Positions 8,479 to 17,308 of a DNA stretch of 49,268 nucleotides are shown piece after piece. A program made the position numbers and the translations under genes. The notes under the pieces were generated by a model. The model was given only the letters and a program-made list of their open reading frames with translations, did not search any database and had not been told where the DNA came from. This stretch comes from Butyricicoccus faecihominis. Its GTDB lineage: Bacteria > Bacillota > Clostridia > Oscillospirales > Butyricicoccaceae. How positions within the stretch are numbered: the stretch's first letter is position 1; every line of letters begins with the position of its first letter. The stretch spans positions 1-49,268 of the forward strand of contig NZ_JANGCE010000028.1 of assembly GCF_024462775.1 (NCBI RefSeq), given 5' to 3'.

Positions 8479-9258
8479 CTACGCGAACGCTTTCAAAAGG
8501 TCGCTCATGCTGGCGAACATCGTTTCGATATACCCGTTCATAAATTCTGTCACCGGCACGGCAAAGAGGAACAGAAGGACCATGCCCAGCAGGATCTTGG
8601 TTTGAAAATGTATGACAAACACGTTGATCTGCGGGATCAGCTTCATCAAAATGCCCATGGACAGCTCCAAAACGAACGAAGCCGCCAGAAAGGGCAGGGT
8701 TAGGCGCATGATCAGGTCAAAGGCGGTGACGAACAGCCCCGCCAGCACGCTGCCGACCGCGCCGGTCAGCCGCGCCGCCCCCATGGGCACCACGTCGTAC
8801 GACGCGGTCATCACGCGGATGAGCAGCAAGTGGCTGTCCGTTGCGAAGAAATAAAGGATGAACAGCAGCTGCAGCAGGTTGCCAGACAGCGACATTTGAA
8901 TGCTGCTGCCCGGGTCGAACACCTTGGCCATGGACAGGCCGAAGCCGGTGTCGATCACATCGCCCGCGAAAAAAAGCAGATAGAAAAAGAACTGCAAAAC
9001 AATGCCGCAGGCGACCCCGATCATGAGTTCCTGCGCCGAGAGCATGATCAGCCGGAATGCCGCAGGCTCCTGCGGCATTCCGCCCCCTTTAAGAGGGGCG
9101 ACGATGATTGCCAGACCGAGCGCAAGCCCTGCCCGGATGCCGGCGGGCACGCTGCGGCGGGACAGCACGGGGTTGAAGAACAGCGCGCCGCCCATGCGGC
9201 AAAAAGCCAGCAGCACGGCCGAAAACGCGCCGTATGTGATCTCCCAGCTCATACTCAC
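8479..9258 (-). CDS. fliR: Flagellar export protein FliR
   Basis: Membrane component of the export gate, 259 residues with about six hydrophobic segments. The N-terminal part (FCRMGGALFFNPVLSRRSVPAGIR) and the central MIGVACGIVLQFFFYLLFFAGDVID segment, seen here as two adjacent motifs, are typical. The start is GTG at 9258, overlapping the fliQ stop codon; an ATG two codons inside (9252) is also possible. It lies in the conserved fliO-P-Q-R-flhB-flhA block. Confidence 0.95.
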   Translation of the reverse strand: MSMSWEITYGAFSAVLLAFCRMGGALFFNPVLSRRSVPAGIRAGLALGLAIIVAPLKGGGMPQEPAAFRLIMLSAQELMIGVACGIVLQFFFYLLFFAGDVIDTGFGLSMAKVFDPGSSIQMSLSGNLLQLLFILYFFATDSHLLLIRVMTASYDVVPMGAARLTGAVGSVLAGLFVTAFDLIMRLTLPFLAASFVLELSMGILMKLIPQINVFVIHFQTKILLGMVLLFLFAVPVTEFMNGYIETMFASMSDLLKAFA

Positions 9259-9518
9259 AGCCCCGCCATCAGGGTCATAAGGGATTCAAAAAAATCGCTG
9301 AGCGAGGTGAGCATCCACGAACCCAGCACCAGAAGGAGCAGCGCCGTGAGCAGAATCTTGGGCACAAAGGTGATGGTTTGCTCGTGAATCTGCGTGGCCG
9401 CTTGAAAAACGGAGATCAGAAGGCCGACGGCCATGCTGACGATCAGCAGCGGCGCGGAAAGCTTTAAGATCAGCCCGATTGTTTCTCCAAATACCACCAG
9501 CACATCCTGCTGGGCCAT
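9255..9518 (-). CDS. fliQ: Flagellar export protein FliQ
   Basis: Small export-gate membrane protein of 87 residues with two membrane segments and the family motif around residues 40-60 (SVFQAATQIHEQTITFVPK). A strong site, GGGGAGGTGG, precedes the ATG. It follows fliP by 34 bases and overlaps fliR. Length is normal. Confidence 0.96.
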   Translation of the reverse strand: MAQQDVLVVFGETIGLILKLSAPLLIVSMAVGLLISVFQAATQIHEQTITFVPKILLTALLLLVLGSWMLTSLSDFFESLMTLMAGL

Positions 9519-9552
9519 GCGGCCACCTCCCCTCGTTTAAGAATCAAATACG

Positions 9553-10344
9553 CTAATAGAAGCTGCTCACCAGCATCTCCATGACGCGGCTCCAACCGTT
9601 TACCACCACAAAAAGCATCAGCTTAAAGGGCAGCGAGATCATGGAGGGCGGCAGCATCACCATGCCCATGCTCATCAAGGTGGAGGATACCACCATATCG
9701 ATCACGAGGAAGGGCAGGTATAACAGAAAACCCATGGTAAACGCCCGCTTGAGCTCGCTCGTCACGAATGAAGGCACGACCACGTGCAGCGGCAGCTCGG
9801 TCAGGTTTTCGGGGGTTGATACGTCCAATTCCTCCTGCCCGTCGAGCGAGCAGAACAGGTTCAGATCAGCCGAGCGGGTCTGCTTGAGCATGAACACCTT
9901 GATCGGCTGCTGCATATTGGCGAGCGCCTGCTGCTGGGTGATCTCGCCCCGGTTTAGCGGCTCGATCGCGGCTTCGTTAATCTCGCCCAGAACGGGCGAC
10001 ATGATGAAAAGCGACAGCGCCAGCGCCAAGCCGATCAGCACCTGATTGGGCGGCGTTTGCTGTAAGCCGATGGCGTTGCGCAGCAGCGAAAACACGATGA
10101 CGATGCGGGTGAAGCTGGTCATCATGAGCAGCAGCGTAGGCGCGAGCGCGATGACCGCGAACAGAAACAAAAGCTGCATGGTATCCGCGCCGCCCGCGCC
10201 GCTGGTGTTGATCTCTAGTGAGGCCGCTGCCGCGGGGGCCGTGAACGCGGCGGCCGCGGCGGCCGAAACCGGCAGCAGCCGTTTCAGGGCGAGCATGCGC
10301 CGGGGCGCTTCGTCGCCCGGCTGAATTTGCGTGTTCCATGTCAT
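9553..10344 (-). CDS. fliP: Flagellar export protein FliP
   Basis: Core of the export channel, 263 residues. An N-terminal hydrophobic stretch rich in alanine (about 17-41) looks like a cleavable signal peptide, as is usual for FliP, followed by membrane segments and the conserved motifs TSFTRIVIVFSLLRNA, PPNQVLIGLALALSLFIM and LLYLPFLVIDMVVSSTLMSM. The ATG at 10344 overlaps the fliO stop (ATGA), which decides the start against an upstream in-frame methionine. Confidence 0.96.
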   Translation of the reverse strand: MTWNTQIQPGDEAPRRMLALKRLLPVSAAAAAAFTAPAAAASLEINTSGAGGADTMQLLFLFAVIALAPTLLLMMTSFTRIVIVFSLLRNAIGLQQTPPNQVLIGLALALSLFIMSPVLGEINEAAIEPLNRGEITQQQALANMQQPIKVFMLKQTRSADLNLFCSLDGQEELDVSTPENLTELPLHVVVPSFVTSELKRAFTMGFLLYLPFLVIDMVVSSTLMSMGMVMLPPSMISLPFKLMLFVVVNGWSRVMEMLVSSFY

Positions 10345-10721
10345 TGGCGCGGCCCGTCCTCCCCGTTTTGTTTTCCCCGTTTTTCCCGCACGGCCTTTTT
10401 CAGGCAATCCATAAAATCCGGCGGCGTGCGTGCCGCCTCCCCTTCCGGGTACAGCGCGGGGTCAAGCTCGTCCAGCTTCTGGATCTGGTGCGGGGTAACG
10501 CCCAAAAGCAGGACGCGGTCGCCCGCCCGCACCACGGCGAGCGAGCTGTCCCGGCCCACGGGGGTGCGTTCCAGCACCGTGACCCGGCTGCCGCCGGGCA
10601 TTTTCAGTTGTCCGGCGCGGCCCACCAAACGCGAGACCCACCAAGCGCCGAGCAGCGTGAGCAGCATCAGCGCCAGCGTGCCGCCCATGGCCAGAATGGC
10701 CTTCCCTTGCTCCCAGTTCAC
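10341..10721 (-). CDS. fliO: Flagellar assembly protein FliO
   Basis: A 126-residue protein with one N-terminal membrane segment (about 8-30) and a small cytoplasmic domain (GSRVTVLERTPVGRDSSLAVV, then RVLLLGVT). FliO helps the FliP-FliR complex assemble in the membrane. It is the first of the fliOPQR run, 7 bases downstream of fliY. The tail is charged and low in complexity. Confidence 0.9.
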   Translation of the reverse strand: MNWEQGKAILAMGGTLALMLLTLLGAWWVSRLVGRAGQLKMPGGSRVTVLERTPVGRDSSLAVVRAGDRVLLLGVTPHQIQKLDELDPALYPEGEAARTPPDFMDCLKKAVREKRGKQNGEDGPRQ

Positions 10722-10728
10722 CGCCCTA

Positions 10729-11787
10729 TCACCTCGACATATTCAGCGAATCGAGCAAATCCTTGGTGCCCACGATCTCGGTGATGCGCACGCCGTAGTT
10801 GTCGCCGATCACGATCACATCGCCATAGGCCAACAGCTGGCCGTTTACGACGATCTCGGCGGGCGCGCCGGTCTGCTTGTCCAGATCGATGACGGTGCCC
10901 GGGCCAAATTCCAGAATATCGCGGATGCGCCGTTTGGTCTTGCCGATGACGATGGACACATCGAGCGGCACGTTCATCAGCAGGCTGGCGTTCACGCTGG
11001 TCAGCGCCTGCACCGCGCTGCTTTGGTCGGTGAATTGAGGGAACCGGGGACGGCGCACGTCCAGCTCGGGCGCTGTCTGCGCCGCCGGGGGCGCGGCCTG
11101 CACGGGCGCGAGATTCTGCTCCGCCGGCGCGGGCGCGGGGGCCGGCGCGGACGGCGCGGGCATTTCCGGCGCGGGCTCGCTATGGCTGTCCGCCAGCGCG
11201 AGGCCCAGCTCCGCCGGGATCAGGCAGCACAGCCGCCCTTCCAGCACGTCCCGGATGCTCTGCACGCCGGTCAGCGACAGAAGCGGCCGCCCCGCGGGCA
11301 ACAGCGCCGCGAATTCCGCCGGAGAATCGACCGCCACGCCCTGCTCCACGGCAAAGCGCACCGGCCGCCCCATATGCGCGGCCAGCGCACCGGCCGCGGC
11401 GTCCAGCGCCTGACCGACCACCTCCATGGCCGCGGACATGTTCATTTCGTCAAAGGGCATGCCCTCCATGGCGGCGGGATCGCCGCCCATCAGGATGCCC
11501 AGCACCTGCCGCATGTCGTCCTGCGGAAGCAGCACAAGGCCCTTCTGTTCCGCGTCGTCCCCGGCGGTTACCTGAAACGCAAGGCTTTCGCCCAGCTCCG
11601 GTACCCGGAGCGCGCCGAAAACGCCCTGCTCCACGCCTTCCTCTCGCAGGCTCACCTGCCGGTTCAGCATGCCGGACAGGGCCGACCCCGCCGAAGCCAG
11701 CGCGCCGCCAAGGCCGTCCCTCACGGCGAGAAGCGCCTTATCGTCAAGGTGCATGCCGCCCTTATTCTGCTCTACACTGCCCATCAT
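10729..11787 (-). CDS. fliY: Flagellar motor switch protein FliY (FliN-type SpoA domain)
   Basis: Switch-complex protein of 352 residues. The first 200 or so residues have the CheC-like fold pattern, a proline/alanine-rich linker spans about 205-245, and the C-terminal 80 residues form the FliN/SpoA domain (LLMNVPLDVSIVIGKTKRRI, then NGQLLAYGDVIVIGDNYGVRI). In Bacillus FliY the CheC-like part removes phosphate from CheY-P using two E...N pairs. Here the equivalent positions read VRDGLGGAL and EVVGQAL, so the Asn and at least one Glu appear lost. I chose ATG 11787, six bases after GAGGG; GTG at 11799 is open but lacks a site. Confidence 0.9.
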   Translation of the reverse strand: MMGSVEQNKGGMHLDDKALLAVRDGLGGALASAGSALSGMLNRQVSLREEGVEQGVFGALRVPELGESLAFQVTAGDDAEQKGLVLLPQDDMRQVLGILMGGDPAAMEGMPFDEMNMSAAMEVVGQALDAAAGALAAHMGRPVRFAVEQGVAVDSPAEFAALLPAGRPLLSLTGVQSIRDVLEGRLCCLIPAELGLALADSHSEPAPEMPAPSAPAPAPAPAEQNLAPVQAAPPAAQTAPELDVRRPRFPQFTDQSSAVQALTSVNASLLMNVPLDVSIVIGKTKRRIRDILEFGPGTVIDLDKQTGAPAEIVVNGQLLAYGDVIVIGDNYGVRITEIVGTKDLLDSLNMSR

Positions 11788-11800
11788 GGTATCCCTCACT

Positions 11801-12781
11801 TTAATTCTCTGCTACATCCACGATTTTGACCGCCTTTTTCCTGTCGGTCTCCCCCAGTCGCCCATGGTACCAGGGTACGCCCTCCACGGTGACGCATATG
11901 TTATCGCTGATTCGTTTGTTCAGCGTGATCACGTCGCCCACCTGAATGCGGAGGATGTCTCCAAGATTCATTTCGCACTGATCCAAAATGGCGCAGAGCT
12001 CTAGGTCGGAACGCTTTAAGTAGTCCATCATCAGGTCTTTTTTCTGAATTTCAAGCTGCGGGTCCGGGTGCTTGACCGCCCGGGTGTACCGCTGTGCAAA
12101 GCTGTGGATCAGCTTTTCTAGATTTTCCGCCAGCATACAGATGCGGATGGTGCCGCCGAAGCCCTCGCCCTCCAAGCTTAGGGTGACGCTCACCACCACA
12201 TCCTGCGGGGAGTAAGCCTGCAGCAGCCTGCCGTTTGTCTCCACGCTGCGCAGCGCGGTCTCTACCTCTAGGTAGCTGCCCCACGCCTCGCGCAGGTAGT
12301 CGGATAAATGCTCCATCGCATACCGCAGCAGCGCGAGCTCAACCTCGGTATAGGTCCGCGCCGGTACCCACGGCGCTTCCGAGCCGCCCATCAGGCGCTC
12401 GACCAACAAATAGCCGAACGCGGTGGACATATCGAGCAGCAGGTTGCTTTCCTCATACCGGGCGTCCAGCGGCTTAAAATCGATCACACCGACCAGCGCG
12501 GTATCCGATAGGGAGTTTCCAAATTCGGTATACCGCTGCTCCTCGATCTTCGCCACGCCTACCTCGCACATGGTGCGCAGCACGTTGGTGAAGTACGAGG
12601 AGATCATGCGGCAGAAATGCTCATATAGGCTGGTCAGCGAATTGAGCTGATCCTTGGTGAACTTTTTCGGTGAAGAAAAGTCATATGCCTTGATTTCAGC
12701 CGGTTTTTTTACCTCTACCCGTTCCAGCCGGCCCGCCCAGCTCTGGGCGGCGTCCCCCTGCCGGGTCTCCATGTCTTCCAT
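11801..12781 (-). CDS. fliM: Flagellar motor switch protein FliM
   Basis: Switch-complex protein that links FliG to FliN/FliY, 326 residues. The middle domain is recognisable from EEQRYTEFGNSLSDTALVG and VERLMGGSEAPWVPAR, and the C-terminal 80 residues form a SpoA domain (GDILRIQVGDVITLNKRI). The usual N-terminal CheY-binding peptide (LSQxEIDALL) is absent: the protein begins MEDMETRQGDAAQSWAGRLE and enters the conserved YDFSSPKKFT region by about residue 33. MotB ends only 33 bases upstream, so there is no room for a longer N-terminus. FliM is followed at once by fliY. Confidence 0.95.
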   Translation of the reverse strand: MEDMETRQGDAAQSWAGRLERVEVKKPAEIKAYDFSSPKKFTKDQLNSLTSLYEHFCRMISSYFTNVLRTMCEVGVAKIEEQRYTEFGNSLSDTALVGVIDFKPLDARYEESNLLLDMSTAFGYLLVERLMGGSEAPWVPARTYTEVELALLRYAMEHLSDYLREAWGSYLEVETALRSVETNGRLLQAYSPQDVVVSVTLSLEGEGFGGTIRICMLAENLEKLIHSFAQRYTRAVKHPDPQLEIQKKDLMMDYLKRSDLELCAILDQCEMNLGDILRIQVGDVITLNKRISDNICVTVEGVPWYHGRLGETDRKKAVKIVDVAEN

Positions 12782-12814
12782 TCGGCTTATAACCCCTTTC
12801 TTCCGTGGCGCGCC

Positions 12815-13681
12815 TCAGTCGTCATAGGGGGAAACGTTCTTTTCCACGTCTCCCGCCCGGCCGCCAGAGGGGGCGCCGGGGTTCAGCAGATCCTCCGCCC
12901 CGCCGTAGGTGGGGTAGTAGCCGCTGTCGTAAAAGCTTTTCAGTTCCGCGTTGTCCAGACTGTTGCCGATAATCACCAGCTCGACGCGGCGGTTTGCCTG
13001 CCGCCCTTCGGCGGTGCCGTTGTCCTTAACAGGGTTGGTGTTGCCGTAGCCCATCACAATCATCTTATCCTCGGGAAAGCCCTGCTTCCCATCCAGATAA
13101 TCGGCCACGGCGGCGGCCCGCTCGCCGGACAGCATCCAGCTGGACACGCCGTAGTTCGGGTCGCCCGTCGACGCGGTATAACCGCAGATGTTGATGTGCT
13201 GGATCTGGCTTTCGCACTGCTTCAGCGCGCCCGCCACCTTTTCCAGCACCGGCTCGCTGCCGGGCAGCAGCTTTGCGCTGTCCGGCTGGAACAGCATGCT
13301 GTTGTTAAAACGGATGTAAAGCACATCGTCGCTCTTGACCAGCTGCACATCGTCCTGCATGGCGGACTCGTTGACAAAGCTGTCTAGGCTGTAATACAGC
13401 TCGTTCAGATCCTGAATGGAGCCTAAATTGTCGCCCGAGCCGCCCATGCCGGGTTCTCCCGTGCCGCCAAGGCCCTGATTGCCCGGGCCGGAATCGCTCA
13501 CGGTGACATCCGGGTAGCGCGCTTGCAGGGATTCGACAAAAGCGTTGAACTTCTCCTCATTGACCGAGGAAAAGCTGAGCATAACGGCAAAAAAGGTAAG
13601 CAGCAGCGTCACCATATCGGCATAGGTGTTCAGCCAGGTGCCGGTATCCGTTTCATCGCCCAGTCGCTTTCTGTTTCTCAT
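12815..13681 (-). CDS. motB: Flagellar stator protein MotB
   Basis: Stator subunit of 288 residues that anchors the motor to peptidoglycan. A single membrane segment at about 19-40 carries the ion-binding aspartate D22 (NTYADMVTLLLTFF). After a glycine-rich linker (about 65-90) comes an OmpA-like peptidoglycan-binding domain with the usual motifs (NICGYTAS...., LSGERAAAVADYL, GYGNTNPVKDN, RQANRRVEL). It follows motA by 34 bases. The asparagine/serine-poor channel face does not let me decide between proton and sodium. Confidence 0.95.
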   Translation of the reverse strand: MRNRKRLGDETDTGTWLNTYADMVTLLLTFFAVMLSFSSVNEEKFNAFVESLQARYPDVTVSDSGPGNQGLGGTGEPGMGGSGDNLGSIQDLNELYYSLDSFVNESAMQDDVQLVKSDDVLYIRFNNSMLFQPDSAKLLPGSEPVLEKVAGALKQCESQIQHINICGYTASTGDPNYGVSSWMLSGERAAAVADYLDGKQGFPEDKMIVMGYGNTNPVKDNGTAEGRQANRRVELVIIGNSLDNAELKSFYDSGYYPTYGGAEDLLNPGAPSGGRAGDVEKNVSPYDD

Positions 13682-13715
13682 GGCGCCTGACGCCCCCTTT
13701 CCGCCCCAGTTGGGC

Positions 13716-14567
13716 TTAGCCCCGCGTCTTGCGGGATCTGCCGGAGCCAGCCTCCTCGCCCTGCTCGTCCAGCTTTTGCTGGCGGTACACGGGCAGGATG
13801 TTGGTCAGGCGTTCCTCGATAAACTTCGGGTTCTCACCGGCTTGGATCGCCTCCACGCCCTCGCAGATGATGAGCTTGCAGAGGTACTCCTCCTCATGGC
13901 GGACGCGCAGCTTATTGGCGATCGGCATAAAGACCACGTTGGACAGGATGCTGCCGTAGAACGTGGTGACCAGCGCGACGGCCATGTTCGGGCCGACGGA
14001 CTCGACTTCCTGCAGCTTGTCCATCATGTTGATCAGGCCGATCAGCGTGCCGATCATACCGAAGGCGGGCGCGTAGGCCGCACCCTTTTCATAAAAGGTG
14101 CGCTCCGAGGCGTGGCGCTCCTCCATATTGTCCATCCATGCGGCGAGCTGCGCCTTGACCTTTTCCGGGTCGACCGAGTCGACGACCATTAAAAGGCTGG
14201 CGCGCAAAAAGGTGTCCTCCATGCCGTCCAGCTCTTCCTCCAGCGCGAGCAGGCCGTTGATGCGGGCTTTTTTCGCGCACTCGACCAGCGTTTCGATGTA
14301 CTGCTGGGGATCGTACTGGGTCGGATGGAAAATGATGCTCAGATGCTTGGGGATCTTCGTGAGCTGAGAAAGCGGAAAGGAGATCATCAGCACGCCCAGC
14401 GTGCCGCCCAAAACAATGAAAACGCTGGGCAGATCGCGGAACATCTTTAAGCGGAGCGGTTCCATATGGAAGCCCTCATCGGTCTGCACCAGCATGATAC
14501 CGATCACCATGACGCAAACGGCCAAAATCAGGCCAAAAATGGACATCAAGTCAGATTTCTTTCTCAC
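13716..14567 (-). CDS. motA: Flagellar stator protein MotA
   Basis: Stator subunit of 283 residues with four membrane segments (about 7-25, 32-50, 150-170, 180-205) separated by a large cytoplasmic loop that contacts FliG. The loop signature ARINGLLALEEELDGM and the channel signature AAYAPAFGMIGTLIGLI are clear. The GTG at 14567 is chosen because AGGAG lies 8 bases upstream and it falls just after the flbD stop; an in-frame ATG further upstream would overlap flbD. Its presence inside the fli operon, together with motB, is common in Clostridia. Confidence 0.95.
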   Translation of the reverse strand: MRKKSDLMSIFGLILAVCVMVIGIMLVQTDEGFHMEPLRLKMFRDLPSVFIVLGGTLGVLMISFPLSQLTKIPKHLSIIFHPTQYDPQQYIETLVECAKKARINGLLALEEELDGMEDTFLRASLLMVVDSVDPEKVKAQLAAWMDNMEERHASERTFYEKGAAYAPAFGMIGTLIGLINMMDKLQEVESVGPNMAVALVTTFYGSILSNVVFMPIANKLRVRHEEEYLCKLIICEGVEAIQAGENPKFIEERLTNILPVYRQQKLDEQGEEAGSGRSRKTRG

Positions 14568-14571
14568 GGTC

Positions 14572-14793
14572 TCAGCTCCTGCCTTCCCCATTTTCTACCC
14601 TGCCGGGCAGGCCGGCCCGCAGTCTTTTGCGGAACGCGACCACCTCGTCCACGACCTCCTCGAGCGTTTCCCGCACGATCAGCAAGTGGCCGTTCGTCAG
14701 ATGGATCGTGGTATCGGGCGTTCGCTCTATGGTCTCGATCAGATCGTCGTTTAGGACGAAAGGCACGCCGTTCAGTTTTGTTAACGTAATCAT
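14572..14793 (-). CDS. flbD: FlbD family flagellar protein
   Basis: A 73-residue protein starting MITLTKLNGVPFVLNDDLIE, with the family pattern TPDTTIHLTNGHLLIVRE. Small FlbD/SwrD proteins lie between flgE and motA in many Gram-positive flagellar operons; in B. subtilis SwrD raises motor power. It lies 80 bases downstream of flgE and directly before motA, which fits such a role. It is unrelated to the Caulobacter regulator of the same name. Confidence 0.93.
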   Translation of the reverse strand: MITLTKLNGVPFVLNDDLIETIERTPDTTIHLTNGHLLIVRETLEEVVDEVVAFRKRLRAGLPGRVENGEGRS

Positions 14794-14873
14794 GTTCAGG
14801 GCTCCTTTCCGATCCCGCGTCCGGCGGGTCTGCCCCCGCCGGGCGGGCGCGGATGCGCGTTTTGCGCGCGATA

Positions 14874-17231
14874 TTACCGCTTGAGGTTAATGAGCTCCTC
14901 CAGCATGGTGTCGCTTACCGTGATGACACGGGAATTTGCTTGGAAGCCGCGCTGGGTGGTGATCATGTCGGCAAATTCGGAGGAAAGGTCGACATTGCTC
15001 ATTTCCAGAGCGCTGCTCTTGAGCGCGCCGGTGCCGCTGCTGCCCGGATCGGCCAGCTTGGCGTCGCCGGAGTTCGCGGTCGTGGTGTAGTAGTTATTGC
15101 CCACCAGCTGCAAGCCGGCCGGGTTCGAGAAGGTGGCGAGCGAAATTTTGCCCGCGGCCACCGTGCCCTTTTCGGCGTGGTTGACGGTGATGATGCCGTC
15201 CGAGCCGATCGAAATGCTGGCAAGCTGGTCGAGCGAGATCGAGCCGCCCTCGGTGCCGCCCACCAGCGCGAAGCTCGTGGTGCCGAGGCCGAGATCGCGC
15301 GACGGCTCGGCGGCCGTGATGTCGAGCTCTTGTCCGCCGGTCAGGCCTTCGGCCTTGGAGCCGTCGGCGGCGTCCGCGCCGTTTTGGGTCTTGCTCAGTT
15401 CGCCCAGCGCGTCATAGCCGGGGTTGGTGAATTGGAGATAGTCGCCGCTGCTGCTCTTCATCAGAATCGAGGCCGCGGTGGTGTTTTCATCGATCTTCGC
15501 TTCATAGGTCTTGCCGCCAAGGCTCATGGCGACCGTCCAGAACGGAGCGTCCGTTCCGTTATCGGTAAAGGTGGCGGTGACGTTGTTCACGGTGCCCTCG
15601 CCGGAAAAGTCGTTGCTGCTCTTCTGGAACGTCATCAGGCCGCCGAACAGGTTGTTCGCGCCCGTGCCGGTCACCTTGCCGCCGGTCACATCAAAGGTGC
15701 CTCCGGCAATCTCCGCGCCCGTGCGCGCTTCGGTAACGGCGTCCTGCGCGGGCACCGCGCTGTAGTTGTGATGCCCAAGGCTGTTCTGGATGGCCGTATT
15801 CAAACCAGCTTCGGCCACGCCAAAGTTTTTCAGCATGGTATCCTTGCTGGGGATGGAGAGCGAAATGGTGCCGTCCGCGTCGCTGCCGGTGGACAGCGTT
15901 ACGGTGCTGCCAAACGACGCGCCGGTGCATTTGTAGGTTTTACCGCTGGCGGTTTTGGCGGTAACATCAATCTTACCATCCGCACTGATATTGGTGCATT
16001 CAAAGGTCAGCGCGCCCTGTCCAGCGAAGTTGTTGCTTACGCTGATGCTCGCGCCGCCCATAAAGAACTTGGGCGGTGTGCCGTCCGCCTGTTTGATCAA
16101 TGTTTGCGCCGGATTGGCGTTGAACGGGCTGAGCGCGTCCCGGAACTTGGCGGCGTCGGTCACCGACAGGCTGATCGAGCCGTCGCCCGAGGCGGGCTTC
16201 ATGGTGATGCCGGTATCGCTGGGCTTGAATTTTCCCTCATACGTCATGCCGCCAAAGGTCGCCTTGATTGTATAGGGGTTGGAATCCGCCGCGTTATAGG
16301 TCACTTCAAAATTATACTGGGCATCTCCAATGCCCTGCGGGATATTGATATCCTTGATTGAAAGGCCTTGGAAGAAGCTGCTGCCCGCGGTCAATGTAGC
16401 CGCCTGCTTGAAGGCGTTGCCGGTAAAGGTGCCGTTGGTCGAGCTGGTGCCGAACAGGTTTTTATCCGCCGAAATGGTAAAGCTGCCTGCCGCAAGCTGC
16501 TTGCCGCCGTTCGCCTCCACGATGGCCGCGTTGACCGCGCTGTTCAGGTCCGCCATCGAGGTGAAGGACTCGAAGGCGTTGAGCTGCACGGTCACCGCGC
16601 CGTTGGGCGAAATGGTGGCGTGCGCGCGCTGGCCCGCGGGCAGCGATTCGCTGGCGCCGAGGGTGAAGGACACGTTGCCGTACTTGGACGCGTTCGAGGA
16701 CTTGACGGTGTACTTGACGCCGTTGATCTCCTGCGTATCCTCCGGCTGCTTGGAGTTGACCGAGCCGATATTATCGAGCTTGATCTTCTTGGTGCCGGGC
16801 TTGCCGTCCACATTGGTCGCGCCGAGAACGAAGTTGCCGTTGATATCGGTCAGGTAGCCGTTGGAATCATAGTCGAGCATACCGGCCTTGGTGTAGAAAA
16901 TGTTGCCGTCCGGGTCCATGACCTGCAAAAAGCCTTCGCCGGTGATGGCCACGTCCATGCCGAAACCGGTGTTCTGCATGCTGGACTGGGTCATCTGCGT
17001 TTGAACGGCGTTCAGCGTCGAGCCGTAGCCCACGCTGGAAGGGTTGACGCCGCCGCGGCTCGAGCTGCCGGAGGACGCGCCCCTGAGGGTCTGATAATAA
17101 ATATCGCTGAACACGGCGCGCTGGGATTTATAACCGTATGTATTGACGTTGGCAATGTTATTGCCGATTACGTCCATTTTGGTCTGGTGGGCTTTCATGC
17201 CCGCCACGCCTGAAAACATGGCTCTGTTCAT
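14874..17231 (-). CDS. flgE: Flagellar hook protein FlgE
   Basis: Hook subunit, 785 residues, roughly twice the length of many hook proteins. The N-terminal signature (MFSGVAGMKAHQTKMDVIGN, then NIANVNTYGYKSQRAVFSD) and the C-terminal helix (ADMITTQRGFQANSRVITVS) are intact and form the hook core. The residues between about 150 and 700 form a large surface insertion rich in Gly, Thr, Ser and Asn. There is no frameshift or stop, so the length appears real. It is 77 bases downstream of the small flagellar operon protein gene. Confidence 0.95.
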   Translation of the reverse strand: MNRAMFSGVAGMKAHQTKMDVIGNNIANVNTYGYKSQRAVFSDIYYQTLRGASSGSSSRGGVNPSSVGYGSTLNAVQTQMTQSSMQNTGFGMDVAITGEGFLQVMDPDGNIFYTKAGMLDYDSNGYLTDINGNFVLGATNVDGKPGTKKIKLDNIGSVNSKQPEDTQEINGVKYTVKSSNASKYGNVSFTLGASESLPAGQRAHATISPNGAVTVQLNAFESFTSMADLNSAVNAAIVEANGGKQLAAGSFTISADKNLFGTSSTNGTFTGNAFKQAATLTAGSSFFQGLSIKDINIPQGIGDAQYNFEVTYNAADSNPYTIKATFGGMTYEGKFKPSDTGITMKPASGDGSISLSVTDAAKFRDALSPFNANPAQTLIKQADGTPPKFFMGGASISVSNNFAGQGALTFECTNISADGKIDVTAKTASGKTYKCTGASFGSTVTLSTGSDADGTISLSIPSKDTMLKNFGVAEAGLNTAIQNSLGHHNYSAVPAQDAVTEARTGAEIAGGTFDVTGGKVTGTGANNLFGGLMTFQKSSNDFSGEGTVNNVTATFTDNGTDAPFWTVAMSLGGKTYEAKIDENTTAASILMKSSSGDYLQFTNPGYDALGELSKTQNGADAADGSKAEGLTGGQELDITAAEPSRDLGLGTTSFALVGGTEGGSISLDQLASISIGSDGIITVNHAEKGTVAAGKISLATFSNPAGLQLVGNNYYTTTANSGDAKLADPGSSGTGALKSSALEMSNVDLSSEFADMITTQRGFQANSRVITVSDTMLEELINLKR

Positions 17232-17308
17232 TTGAAACTCCTTTTCCGGGAACCGCCGCGCCCGTCAGTCAGTCGGGGCGCGAAAATAGCCTCCTCAAAA
17301 GGTCCGGC

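Noticed and set aside
14853-16361. A long open frame opposite flgE
   Set aside because: Alanine, glycine and arginine-rich shadow; flgE is certain on the other strand.
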